DNA of 64,000 nucleotides, taken from the NCBI GenBank assembly GCA_043424615.1, contig JBHWOX010000057.1, positions 1-64,000 of the forward strand, written 5' to 3'. The first letter of the stretch is position 1. Every line of letters begins with the position of its first letter. The notes under the pieces are model-generated. The model did no database searches. It worked only from the letters and a program-made list of their open reading frames with translations, and was not told where the DNA came from. The DNA is from JAUNQW01 sp043424615 (GTDB lineage: Bacteria; Bacillota; Bacilli; Lactobacillales; Carnobacteriaceae_A). Shown here one piece after another: positions 1 through 8,465 of the stretch. Position numbers and translations under genes: made by a program.

Positions 1-42
1 GTGTATAAGAACAAAATTGAATATAACAGCGGATTTTAAAAA

Positions 43-68
43 CAAAAAAGTCACAGCTTTTGCTGTGG
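43..68 (-). terminator. Intrinsic terminator after the lepA-sirtuin-DUF3013 operon
   Basis: The stem CACAGC/GCTGTG closes a TTTT loop, and on the minus strand it is followed by a run of T. It lies about 90 bases beyond the stop of the DUF3013-like gene and probably ends that operon. It belongs to the recurring GCTGTG/CACAGC hairpin family of this window. The remaining bases between 69 and 157 show nothing I can name. Confidence 0.7.
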
Positions 69-157
69 CTTTTCGTCTTAAAAAATAAAATCATTTTTTA
101 GTTAACTTCCAAATTATCGAAGGTGAGATAATACATGACCATCACTAGGATCGGGTT

Positions 158-700
158 TTAAGATTGAAACTTTTCGATAATGTTCTTTTCTTTATGGGCC
201 TTTTCTTTGAATGATAGCCGATCCTCACTATAACGACCAGACTCCCTAGCCGTTTTCACTAATTGCTTGAAATTATCATCTTGCCAGCTCAAGGAAAATT
301 CAATCGAATGGTTGGATGTCGAATGTAAAAAATCATCCAATTCAATCCGACCCTTATTAGCTAATTGTTGGAGATATTTTAAAACGCAATCCACTAAACC
401 TTTTTCAATCCCTTGCTGAAAATCAACTTCAAAAGACTTCAAATAGTACTCTTCATTGATATAAGACAGCTGGGAATCATAAAAGACCACCCGATCAGCC
501 AGATAGACTTCCTGCTCATTATTCACTCTTCCAGTGATATCCATCACCTTAAATCGAGCGTCTTCATCTACTTCCGCTTGGAGCACCATATAAATTTCGT
601 AAGTATATTGCTCCGGATTAAATTTCACTTCCCAATGCTCTTGATTTGGATACCCATCCATTTTTTCATTCATATATTGAAAAAATTCTGAACTTTCCAT
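158..700 (-). CDS. DUF3013-like protein, function unknown
   Basis: This 180-residue soluble protein has no signal peptide or membrane segment and is rich in acidic and aromatic residues. The segment around residues 80-125 (a YL...F-x(10)-GLxxxxLKYLQxL...DDFL pattern) resembles what I recall of the DUF3013 family of lactobacilli and streptococci. The assignment rests on that remembered similarity only. The start is an ATG preceded by AAGGGG at good spacing. It lies 3 bases after the sirtuin gene and is the last gene of the lepA transcript, followed by a terminator. No catalytic motif is visible, so no reaction can be proposed. Confidence 0.6.
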   Translation of the reverse strand: MESSEFFQYMNEKMDGYPNQEHWEVKFNPEQYTYEIYMVLQAEVDEDARFKVMDITGRVNNEQEVYLADRVVFYDSQLSYINEEYYLKSFEVDFQQGIEKGLVDCVLKYLQQLANKGRIELDDFLHSTSNHSIEFSLSWQDDNFKQLVKTARESGRYSEDRLSFKEKAHKEKNIIEKFQS

Positions 701-703
701 CTT

Positions 704-1447
704 TTAACCCCTTAATTTTTTTATTTGGCGGATGACTCGACCCATGGAGGTCTGGAAGACCAAGTTAGATTGTTGGCTGAGAGCCAAGTGACTTTTATTA
801 ATGACAACCAATCGATTCCCTTGATAATACTGAATAAAGCCGGCTGCTGGATAAACATTCAAACTACTTCCAACGACCACCAGCATATCAGCAGCAGCAA
901 TGGCTTGAATGGCCTGGAAAACTGTACCTTCGTCAAGCCCCTCACCATATAAAACGACATCTGGACGAACCATCGCTCCATCCAGTTGACAGCGTGGAAT
1001 ATCAGCCTCATCTAACTCCAACTCTTCATAGCTGTAGGGCTTTCCACATTGGCTACAGTAGTTGCGCCACACACTGCCATGCAACTCATAAACATGGCTG
1101 AGTCCTGCTTTTTGGTGGAGACCGTCAATATTTTGAGTGACCGCAGCCACAGACTTTCCAGCTTGTTCCAGTTCTGCCATGAAATAATGGCCAGAATTAG
1201 GACGAGCTTCCGGGTAGACTAATTTATCAAAATAAAAATCAAAAAATTCTTTAGGATGGTCCATAAGAAAAGAATGGCTGACCACTTCTTCCGCAGCCGC
1301 TTCTATATTCAAATCTTCCATAAAAATACCATCGGCCGACCTAAAATCGGGAATATCACTTTCTGTAGAGGCCCCTGCTCCAGTAAAGAATACAATACGC
1401 TGGCTATCATCAATCATTTGATTAAATTGCAGGATGTCTTCTTTCAA
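704..1447 (-). CDS. Sirtuin, NAD-dependent protein deacylase (Sir2/CobB family)
   Basis: Predicted cytosolic enzyme that removes acyl groups from lysines using NAD. Over 247 residues it shows the NAD-binding GAGAS (23-27) and IPDFRS (32-37) motifs, TQNIDGLH (104-111) and the catalytic His in ELHGS (His123). The zinc knuckle is incomplete: Cys131, Cys134 and Cys153 are present, but the fourth ligand position is Asp156 (CQLD instead of CxxC). The start is a TTG with AAGGAG eight bases upstream. It lies 15 bases after lepA and 3 bases before the DUF3013-like gene, so it is probably cotranscribed with both. The fold assignment is secure; the substrate is unknown, and zinc may be bound by three Cys and one Asp. 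Confidence 0.92.
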   Translation of the reverse strand: MKEDILQFNQMIDDSQRIVFFTGAGASTESDIPDFRSADGIFMEDLNIEAAAEEVVSHSFLMDHPKEFFDFYFDKLVYPEARPNSGHYFMAELEQAGKSVAAVTQNIDGLHQKAGLSHVYELHGSVWRNYCSQCGKPYSYEELELDEADIPRCQLDGAMVRPDVVLYGEGLDEGTVFQAIQAIAAADMLVVVGSSLNVYPAAGFIQYYQGNRLVVINKSHLALSQQSNLVFQTSMGRVIRQIKKLRG

Positions 1448-1462
1448 AATAAAAACTCCTTT

Positions 1463-3286
1463 TTATTCATCATCCAAATTCAAAACAGCCATAAAGGCTT
1501 CTTGTGGAATTTCAACCGCTCCTACATTCTTCATACGTTTTTTACCTTCTTTTTGTTTTTTCAACAACTTATCTTTCCGAGTTTGGTCTCCCCCGTAGAG
1601 TTTAGCGGTAACATCTTTACGGTAAGCTTTGATATTTTCACGAGCAATAATCTTATGTCCAATAGCTGCCTGGACTGGAATTTCAAATTGCTGGCGAGGA
1701 ATGAGCTCTCTTAGTTTTTTAACAATTTGACGGCCGCGAGACTGAGCATTTGAACGGTGAGAAATAAAACTCAAAGCATCGACACGGTCGCCATGAAGAA
1801 GGATGTCAACTTTTACCAAGTCACTTTCTTTATAACCGATACTTTCGTAATTCAAGGAAGCATAGCCCTTGGTACTTGATTTTAGGCGGTCAAAAAAGTC
1901 ATAAACGATTTCTGACAAGGGAATTTCATAAATCACATTGACACGGATATCATCAATATAATCAATGGTCTTAAATTCCCCCCGTTTTTCTTCACAAATT
2001 TCCATCACGGCCCCAATATAGTCATTAGGCACTGTGACTTCAGCTCTCACATAGGGCTCTTCAATCGATTCTATTTCAGTGGGATCAGGCATATCTGCAG
2101 GGTTGTCAACTTCTATTAGTTCGCCATCTGTTTGAATCACATGGTAGACCACACTTGGAGCGGTCGTAATAATATCCAAGTCGAATTCCCTTTCAATTCG
2201 TTCTTGGATCACATCCATATGAAGCATGCCTAAAAAGCCACAACGGTAACCAAAACCTAAAGCTTGAGAGGTTTCTGGTTCAAACCACAAGGCGGAGTCA
2301 TTCAGTTGGAGACGCTCCAAGGCTTCTTGTAGGTCTCCATAATCTGCGGAATCAGTAGGATAAAGACCACAAAACACCATAGGATTCATCTGGCGGTAAC
2401 CTGGTAAGGCTTCAGCCGTTGGACGATCAGCTAGGGTAATGGTATCCCCTACCCGAGTATCTCGAACGGTCTTAATATTAGCGGTGATATACCCAACATC
2501 TCCCACCATTAATTGATCTTTCTTAATGGGATGGGGGGAGAAAATTCCAACTTCAGTCACCTCAAAAGTCTTGTCATTGCTCATCAATTGGATGGTATCG
2601 CCGACTTTGACTCTCCCATCCATGATACGCACGCTTAAAACGACTCCCCGATAAGAGTCATAGGCAGAGTCAAAAATTAAGGCTTTTAATGGGGCATCCA
2701 AATCACCATCAGGAGCCGGAACATCTCTGACAATCATCTCAAGAATGTCAATAATTCCTTCACCTGTTTTAGCTGATGCTGCGACTGCTTGATCTCCATC
2801 CAAACCAATCACATCTTCTAATTGTTGGCGGACACGATCAGGGTCTGCAGCCGGCAAGTCAATTTTGTTAATCACTGGCATGATCTCGAGGTCATTGTCT
2901 ACCGCTAGATATACATTTGCTAGGGTTTGAGCTTCAATGCCTTGGGCAGCGTCCACAACTAAAATGGCCCCTTCACAGGCGGCCAGTGAACGAGAAACTT
3001 CATAAGAGAAGTCCACGTGGCCTGGTGTATCAATTAAATGGAGGGTGTATTTTTGACCATCTTTTGCCTGGTATTCTACCTCCACCGTATTTAATTTAAT
3101 AGTAATGCCACGTTCACGCTCTAGATCCATAGTATCCAGGTATTGCTCTTCCATTTCCCGATCACTGACCGTTGCCGTTTCTTGTAAGATGCGATCAGCC
3201 AGGGTAGATTTACCATGGTCAATATGGGCGATGATAGAAAAGTTTCGCGTATTTTGAATCCTTTCTTGGGCTTCTTTTTTATTCAT
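1463..3286 (-). CDS. lepA: Elongation factor 4, LepA
   Basis: Ribosome-associated GTPase of the EF-G family that acts on stalled or mistranslocated ribosomes. The 607-residue length is typical of LepA. The G1 motif AHIDHGKST lies near residues 20-28, DTPGH follows near 86 and NKID near 140. The LepA-specific C-terminal domain ends in the basic KKQKEGKKRMKNVG segment. The gene has its own promoter (3329-3358), is separated from dnaJ by that operon's terminator, and leads a three-gene transcript with the sirtuin and the DUF3013-like gene. The ribosome binding site is weak (GGAT). Confidence 0.98.
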   Translation of the reverse strand: MNKKEAQERIQNTRNFSIIAHIDHGKSTLADRILQETATVSDREMEEQYLDTMDLERERGITIKLNTVEVEYQAKDGQKYTLHLIDTPGHVDFSYEVSRSLAACEGAILVVDAAQGIEAQTLANVYLAVDNDLEIMPVINKIDLPAADPDRVRQQLEDVIGLDGDQAVAASAKTGEGIIDILEMIVRDVPAPDGDLDAPLKALIFDSAYDSYRGVVLSVRIMDGRVKVGDTIQLMSNDKTFEVTEVGIFSPHPIKKDQLMVGDVGYITANIKTVRDTRVGDTITLADRPTAEALPGYRQMNPMVFCGLYPTDSADYGDLQEALERLQLNDSALWFEPETSQALGFGYRCGFLGMLHMDVIQERIEREFDLDIITTAPSVVYHVIQTDGELIEVDNPADMPDPTEIESIEEPYVRAEVTVPNDYIGAVMEICEEKRGEFKTIDYIDDIRVNVIYEIPLSEIVYDFFDRLKSSTKGYASLNYESIGYKESDLVKVDILLHGDRVDALSFISHRSNAQSRGRQIVKKLRELIPRQQFEIPVQAAIGHKIIARENIKAYRKDVTAKLYGGDQTRKDKLLKKQKEGKKRMKNVGAVEIPQEAFMAVLNLDDE

Positions 3287-3328
3287 GAATGTTTATCCTA
3301 CTTTCTTTGATAAAAATGCTTACACATC

Positions 3329-3358
3329 ATTATAGCAAACACTAAAGTCATAACTCAA
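3329..3358 (-). promoter_or_regulatory. Promoter of lepA
   Basis: On the minus strand a TTGAGT box (3353-3358) is followed after 18 bases by TATAAT (3329-3334), about 40 bases upstream of the lepA start. This is a sigma-A type promoter read directly from sequence. Confidence 0.7.
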
Positions 3359-3378
3359 TTTGATTCGGCATCCTAAGC

Positions 3379-3435
3379 AAAAAGAGAGCGGAGGCCAGCA
3401 GAAGAAATTTCTTCTTTCAAGCAAGTCTCACGCTC
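3379..3435 (-). terminator. Terminator of the hrcA-grpE-dnaK-dnaJ operon
   Basis: A long hairpin has a base stem GAGCG/CGCTC extended by GAG/CTC across a bulge, with an inner palindrome GAAGAAATTTCTTC (3401-3414). On the minus strand it ends in TCTTTTTG. It lies just beyond the dnaJ stop. Confidence 0.65.
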
Positions 3436-3448
3436 CATCTCTCATTAT

Positions 3449-4597
3449 TTAATTTTTATCGCCTCGGAAGACATCTTTGACTTTGTCAAAAAAACTATCG
3501 TCCGCTTGTTCGTCCACTTCAATATCGCTGGCAGCGGCAAACTGACGTAAAAGGCCAGCTTGTTCGTTCGTTAATTGCTTAGGAATGGTGACTGTCACTT
3601 TGACATGCTGGTGGCCATTCCCTTTTCCTCTTAATTTAGGCGCTCCTTTATTTTTCAAGCGGAAGGTGGTTCCCGTTTGAGTCCCAGCCGGAATTTTCAA
3701 GCTCACATTACCATGAACCGTTGGAACTTTAACATCATCACCTAATGTTGCTTGAACAAAGTTAATCGGTAATTCATAGTATATTTCAGACCCGCGTCTT
3801 TGGAACTGGTCAGAGGCTTTAACTCGGAAGACCACATATAAGTCACCATATGGTCCACCATTTTTACCACAATTTCCTTGGCCTTGTAAACGAATTTGGT
3901 TACCATCCTCTACCCCTTCAGGAATTTTAACTTTTACAGAATGCGTTTCTGTGGTTTTTCCTTGGCCGTGGCAAGTTTGGCATTTTTCCTTGATTTCTTT
4001 ACCATTTCCACCACATTGGTCACAGGTCGTCTGGGTTTGGAAAGTACCGAAGGCTGTTTGTTGGGCCTGAGTGATTTTTCCGCTTCCATGACATTTAGAA
4101 CAAGTGGTGGGTTGGGTCCCTGCTTTGGCTCCAGAACCCTGGCAGTTTTGGCAAGTTTCTTCACGTTTATAGTGAATGGTCTCTTCCTTACCAAAGATAG
4201 CTTCTTCGAATTCCAAGTCCATGGTGTATTGCAAATCTTCTCCTTGAACGGGAGCATTCGGATCAGGTCGACGTCCTCCGCCGCCGAAGAAGGTGTCAAA
4301 AATATCTTCGAACCCTCCGCCAGAGAATCCTCCTTGGTTGAAGCCACCATAGCCTCCACCACCGAAGCCTCCCTGGCTGCCTGCATGGCCAAATTGGTCA
4401 TACTGCTGGCGCTTACTTTCATCTTTGAGGGTGTCATAGGCTTCAGATACTTCTTTAAATTTTTCATCCGCATTAGGATCGTCGCTTATATCGGGATGGT
4501 ATTTTTTTGATAATTTACGATAGGCTTTTTTAATTTCATCTTGAGAGGCGTTTTTATCCACTCCCAAGACATCATAATAGTCTCGTTTATCAGCCAT
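3449..4597 (-). CDS. dnaJ: Chaperone DnaJ (Hsp40)
   Basis: Cochaperone that delivers unfolded clients to DnaK and stimulates its ATPase. The 382 residues show the J domain with HPD at 34-36, a Gly/Phe-rich linker (about 75-105) and four CxxCxGxG-type zinc repeats (about 150-215), followed by the two C-terminal substrate-binding beta domains. It is the last gene of the heat-shock operon. A hairpin terminator lies between dnaK and dnaJ, so dnaJ is probably made at a lower level than dnaK. All zinc ligands are present. Confidence 0.98.
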   Translation of the reverse strand: MADKRDYYDVLGVDKNASQDEIKKAYRKLSKKYHPDISDDPNADEKFKEVSEAYDTLKDESKRQQYDQFGHAGSQGGFGGGGYGGFNQGGFSGGGFEDIFDTFFGGGGRRPDPNAPVQGEDLQYTMDLEFEEAIFGKEETIHYKREETCQNCQGSGAKAGTQPTTCSKCHGSGKITQAQQTAFGTFQTQTTCDQCGGNGKEIKEKCQTCHGQGKTTETHSVKVKIPEGVEDGNQIRLQGQGNCGKNGGPYGDLYVVFRVKASDQFQRRGSEIYYELPINFVQATLGDDVKVPTVHGNVSLKIPAGTQTGTTFRLKNKGAPKLRGKGNGHQHVKVTVTIPKQLTNEQAGLLRQFAAASDIEVDEQADDSFFDKVKDVFRGDKN

Positions 4598-4632
4598 TTT
4601 TACCTCGCTTTCCCTGCATCTTGTTGGCTAGC

Positions 4633-4666
4633 AAAAACAAAAGCCAAAGACCCAGCTTTGGCTTTT
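4633..4666 (-). terminator. Intercistronic terminator-like hairpin between dnaK and dnaJ
   Basis: An eleven-base stem AAAAGCCAAAG/CTTTGGCTTTT with a six-base loop is followed on the minus strand by GTTTTTGC. It has terminator form but lies inside the operon, so it probably attenuates dnaJ or stabilises the upstream mRNA end. Confidence 0.7.
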
Positions 4667-4688
4667 ATCCTCATGAAAAAATTAGGCT

Positions 4689-6536
4689 TTATTCATCGTC
4701 TGCTTCTTCAAATTCTCCATCAACCACATTGTCGTCAGTGGAAGAATCAGCATCAGCTGCATTACCGTCAGCTGCACCTTGAGCTTGTTGGGCTTGAGCC
4801 GCTTGTTCATATAATTTAACAGTTAGATCTTGGATGATTTCAGATAAGGAATCTGTTTTTGCCTTAATCTCATCGATGTCATCGCCTTCAAGTGCACTTT
4901 CTAATTCTTCTTTGGCCGTAGAAGCTTTGTCTAATTCAGCTTGGTCTACTGCACCACTTTCTTCCAATTCTTTCATGGTTTTTTCAGTTTGGAAAACTAA
5001 TTGGTCAGCTTCATTACGGGTATCAACTTCTTCTTTACGTTTTTTATCGGCTTCAGCATTTTGTTCAGCATCTTGAACCATTTGATCGATTTCTTCATCT
5101 GATAAACCGGAAGAAGATTTAATGGTAATGTTTTGTTCTTTATTGGTACCTAAGTCTTTAGCAGATACATTAACAATACCGTCTTTGTCAATGTCAAAAG
5201 AAACTTCAATTTGAGGGATTCCTCTTGGTGCTGGTGGAATATCAGTTAATTGGAAGCGTCCTAAGGTTTTGTTGTCTTTAGCCATTGGTCGTTCCCCTTG
5301 GAGGACATGGACATCAACAGCAGGTTGGTTGTCGGCTGCAGTTGAGAAGACTTGGGATTTAGAAGTAGGGATAGTCGTATTACGTTCAATTAAGGTTGTC
5401 ATTACGCCACCCATGGTTTCAATTCCTAGGGATAAAGGAGTGACGTCTAGTAAGACGATATCTTTCACATCACCACTTAAAACTCCCCCTTGAACAGCCG
5501 CACCTAGAGCAACAACTTCGTCAGGGTTAACGGAGCGGTTTGGTTCTTTGCCTGTTTCAGCTTTTACAGCATCCACAACAGCAGGAATACGAGTAGATCC
5601 ACCAACTAAGATTACTTCATCTAACTCACTAGCAGATAAACCAGCATCAGATAAGGCTTGGCGAACAGGTTCTTTGGTACGTTCAATCAAGTCGTCTGTT
5701 AACTCTTCGAATTTAGCTCGGGTTAATTTATTTTCTAAGTGAACGGGTCCTGCTTCACCTGCAGAAATAAATGGCAAGCTAATATCAGTCGAAGAAGTTG
5801 AAGATAATTCTTTTTTAGCTTTTTCTGCAGCATCTTTCAACCGTTGCATAGCCGTTTTATCTTGGCTTAAATCAATGCCTTGTTCTTTTTTGAATTCACT
5901 TACTAGATAATCGATGATTTTGTTGTCAAAGTCATCTCCACCTAGTTCGTTATCACCAGCAGTTGAAAGAACATCAAAAACGCCGTCTCCTAATTCAAGG
6001 ATAGAAACGTCAAAGGTTCCGCCACCTAAGTCAAAAACTAAGATTTTTTCATCTTTATCTGTATCGTTTAGCCCATAAGCTAAAGCTGCCGCTGTCGGTT
6101 CGTTAATGATACGGTCTACTTCTAAGCCGGCAATTTTCCCTGCATCTTTAGTGGCTTGACGTTGGGCATCATTAAAGTATGCAGGAACTGTAATAACAGC
6201 ATGACTTACATCTTCTCCTAGATAATCTTCAGCATAGCCTTTCAAGTGTTGTAAAATGTAAGCTGAGATTTCTTGAGGGGTATAGTCTTTACCTTCCGCT
6301 TTTACTTTATAAGAAGTATCTCCAATATGACGTTTGATAGAGCCAACTGTATCAGGGTTAGTTAAGGCTTGGCGTTTAGCTGTTTCTCCAACTTGGATTT
6401 CTCCATCTTTAAAAGCGACAACAGAAGGAGTGGTTCGGTTACCTTCTGGGTTAGGGATAATAACAGGTTCCCCACCTTCTAAAACTGCAACAGCTGAGTT
6501 AGTAGTACCTAAGTCAATTCCGATTATTTTACTCAT
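4689..6536 (-). CDS. dnaK: Chaperone DnaK (Hsp70)
   Basis: ATP-dependent chaperone working with DnaJ and GrpE. The protein starts MSKIIGIDLGTTNS, the classic phosphate-binding motif, has the actin-like ATPase domain (about 1-355), the VLLLDVTPLSLGIE-type linker, the substrate-binding domain and an acidic C-terminal tail. An in-frame GTG three codons upstream is possible, but AAGGTGAG lies eight bases before the ATG chosen here. At about 615 residues it is of normal length. It follows grpE after 24 bases in the CIRCE-controlled operon. Confidence 0.98.
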   Translation of the reverse strand: MSKIIGIDLGTTNSAVAVLEGGEPVIIPNPEGNRTTPSVVAFKDGEIQVGETAKRQALTNPDTVGSIKRHIGDTSYKVKAEGKDYTPQEISAYILQHLKGYAEDYLGEDVSHAVITVPAYFNDAQRQATKDAGKIAGLEVDRIINEPTAAALAYGLNDTDKDEKILVFDLGGGTFDVSILELGDGVFDVLSTAGDNELGGDDFDNKIIDYLVSEFKKEQGIDLSQDKTAMQRLKDAAEKAKKELSSTSSTDISLPFISAGEAGPVHLENKLTRAKFEELTDDLIERTKEPVRQALSDAGLSASELDEVILVGGSTRIPAVVDAVKAETGKEPNRSVNPDEVVALGAAVQGGVLSGDVKDIVLLDVTPLSLGIETMGGVMTTLIERNTTIPTSKSQVFSTAADNQPAVDVHVLQGERPMAKDNKTLGRFQLTDIPPAPRGIPQIEVSFDIDKDGIVNVSAKDLGTNKEQNITIKSSSGLSDEEIDQMVQDAEQNAEADKKRKEEVDTRNEADQLVFQTEKTMKELEESGAVDQAELDKASTAKEELESALEGDDIDEIKAKTDSLSEIIQDLTVKLYEQAAQAQQAQGAADGNAADADSSTDDNVVDGEFEEADDE

Positions 6537-6560
6537 TAATTTCACTCACCTTTCAAAAAA

Positions 6561-7109
6561 TTACTGGTAAATTGCGACACCGGCTGCACGTAAGACGCGG
6601 TCATTTAAAATATAGCCCTTTTGAAAGACTTGGGCAATAGTCCCCGCTGGATGGTCATCATCCGCCGGCATAAGGGTTAAAGCTTCGTGGTAATTCGGGT
6701 CAAATTCTTTCCCTAGTGGATCAATCACTTCAATGGATTCATCCTTGAAGGCGGTATAAAAGGAATTTAATACCATTTCTACCCCTTTTTTCATGCTTTC
6801 GCCTTCTTCAGTTTCCACTTCCACTTGCAATACCCGCTCTAAATTATCAACCACTGGGATAATAGCCTCGGCTAATTTTTGAGAACGATAGCGGGCACTT
6901 TCCTCTCGGTTCTTTTTATGGCGGCGTTGAAGATTCTGAATTTCAGCTTGGAGTCGCATTGTCTGATCTTCTAATTCACTAATTTCATTCTTTAATTCTT
7001 CTATTTCAGAGTCGGTTGAATCTGCTTCCTCTGTAGCAGGCTCTTCATCCATCTTTTCTTCAACGGACTCATTCTTCATTTCTTCATTTTTATTTTCTTT
7101 ATCTGACAT
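6561..7109 (-). CDS. grpE: Nucleotide exchange factor GrpE
   Basis: Dimeric factor that releases ADP from DnaK. Its 182 residues have a highly acidic, low-complexity N-terminus (1-45), a long coiled coil (about 45-95) and the beta domain with the conserved NPxxHEAL region near residue 150 (NYHEALTLMPADD here). The ATG is preceded by GAGG at good spacing. It sits between hrcA and dnaK, the standard Firmicutes order. Confidence 0.97.
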   Translation of the reverse strand: MSDKENKNEEMKNESVEEKMDEEPATEEADSTDSEIEELKNEISELEDQTMRLQAEIQNLQRRHKKNREESARYRSQKLAEAIIPVVDNLERVLQVEVETEEGESMKKGVEMVLNSFYTAFKDESIEVIDPLGKEFDPNYHEALTLMPADDDHPAGTIAQVFQKGYILNDRVLRAAGVAIYQ

Positions 7110-7127
7110 GTTGACCTCATTTCATCT

Positions 7128-8177
7128 TTAAGATTGACGATGTTCATAATAACGTTGGATAACGATTGGTAAAACATCTTGGAAAGCTTCAATCAACTGG
7201 ATATTTTTACTATAGGCCATATTGGTAGGACCTAGTATAGCAATGGTTCCACTACCGTAACGGTTAACGTCATAATTGGCTGTAATCAATGAAAAATTAG
7301 CTAAATGATCATTTTTTAATTCATCCCCAATGCGGATATTAATCCTGTCATCAGAGCTTTGAATTAATTGCATCAAATAACGATTATTTTCAAACAGCTG
7401 ATAAAGCGATTTAAATTGTTTTAAATTATGTTCTTCAATAAAATCAACTAAGTTCATTTCTCCACCAATGTGTAAGCGGTGACGTTGAGATTGCTCAAAC
7501 ACGCCTACAATTTCTTCAAACAAATCTTGAACATTGGCAGCATAGCGGTGAACCAAACGAGGAATATCATTATTCAATCGACGGTAAACCTCATACAAGT
7601 TTTGACCCACCAATTCATCTTCAATAATTCTAACCATTTTCAACATACTTGAATAATCGAGATCGGCTGGCAGTCTAAAGACAATATTTTCAACTGCGCC
7701 ATCATCCGTCACAATAATCGCCATGACTTGTTGATGGGTTAAGGGTGCCAAACGGAAACTCACCAATTTATTATTGGCAGATTCTGGCCCCACAACCATG
7801 GCTGTATACTTAGTGAGATAGGATAAGATATTGGCTGATGAATGAATGATATCATCAATCCGCTGGAAAGGATTATCCAAGGTCCTTAATAATAACTGAT
7901 GTTCGGCTGACATTTTATGGTTTTCTTGTTCTTTTTCCTTAAGAAATTGATCCACATAAAAGCGGTAACCTTCCAAGGAAGGAATACGACCAGAAGAAGT
8001 ATGGGGTTTTTCAATTAAACCCAAAGCTTCAATCGCACTCATGTCATTCCGAATGGTGGCAGAACTATAATCTAAATCTTTCAATTTTAGTAATGTTTTT
8101 GATCCAATCGGTTTACCATGTTTAGCATATAATTCGACAATCGATTTAAACACGTATAACTGTCTGTCTGTTAACAT
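7128..8177 (-). CDS. hrcA: Heat-inducible transcription repressor HrcA
   Basis: Repressor that binds CIRCE and is relieved during heat shock when GroEL is titrated. The 349 residues show an N-terminal winged helix (SSATIRNDMSAIEALG near 38-55, with the SSGRIPS motif near 61-67), then the GAF-like and dimerisation domains. GAGGGGAG precedes the ATG. The gene lies directly behind a CIRCE element and is first in its operon, so it is expected to repress itself. Confidence 0.97.
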   Translation of the reverse strand: MLTDRQLYVFKSIVELYAKHGKPIGSKTLLKLKDLDYSSATIRNDMSAIEALGLIEKPHTSSGRIPSLEGYRFYVDQFLKEKEQENHKMSAEHQLLLRTLDNPFQRIDDIIHSSANILSYLTKYTAMVVGPESANNKLVSFRLAPLTHQQVMAIIVTDDGAVENIVFRLPADLDYSSMLKMVRIIEDELVGQNLYEVYRRLNNDIPRLVHRYAANVQDLFEEIVGVFEQSQRHRLHIGGEMNLVDFIEEHNLKQFKSLYQLFENNRYLMQLIQSSDDRINIRIGDELKNDHLANFSLITANYDVNRYGSGTIAILGPTNMAYSKNIQLIEAFQDVLPIVIQRYYEHRQS

Positions 8178-8222
8178 GATCTCCCCTCTTTTCTTGACTA
8201 AGAAAAGGATGTCAAAAACGAA

Positions 8223-8249
8223 TTAGCACTCAATCAAGTCAAGTGCTAA
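8223..8249 (-). promoter_or_regulatory. CIRCE operator of the heat-shock operon
   Basis: TTAGCACTC, nine bases, AAGTGCTAA: an inverted repeat matching CIRCE with a single mismatch (A for G at the start of the second arm). It lies immediately downstream of the hrcA promoter -10 box, where HrcA would block transcription. Confidence 0.93.
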
Positions 8250-8256
8250 CACTGAT

Positions 8257-8285
8257 AATATATCAAAAAATATGGCTTCTGTCAA
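8257..8285 (-). promoter_or_regulatory. Promoter of hrcA-grpE-dnaK-dnaJ
   Basis: On the minus strand TTGACA (8280-8285) is followed after 17 bases by TATATT (8257-8262). CIRCE starts eight bases further down. The stretch between this promoter and the ribF terminator (8286-8436, about 150 bases) is AT-rich and shows nothing else I can support. Confidence 0.85.
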
Positions 8286-8436
8286 AGATAGTCAAAGTTT
8301 TTTTCTATCTTTCTTTGACCTTTATGAAAGACTGGTATGTAAGGGTATTGAGTCAGGCTTTGAAAGAAAAAAGGGGCTATTTACTATTTCTTAAGCTTTT
8401 TTTATCTATTTCAATCAAGATAGCATGGTCGCGCGT

Positions 8437-8465
8437 TAAAAAAGACCAGCCTTTTCTGCTAGTCT
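8437..8465 (-). terminator. Terminator of truB-ribF
   Basis: The stem AGACTAGC/GCTGGTCT on the minus strand is followed by TTTTTTAA. The ribF stop codon lies inside the first arm of the hairpin. Confidence 0.8.

Noticed and set aside
1..39. Thirteen open codons on the plus strand ending in TAA, possibly the 3' end of a convergent gene
   Set aside because: Too short to recognise anything, and no other evidence in the window supports it.
3896..4510. Long open frames on both strands overlapping dnaJ
   Set aside because: They are shadows of dnaJ in other frames, without ribosome binding sites and with low-complexity products from the Gly-rich and zinc regions.
8286..8436. Possible small gene in the gap between the hrcA promoter and the ribF terminator
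   Set aside because: The plus-strand open frame there lacks a binding site and runs into ribF; I see only AT-rich sequence.
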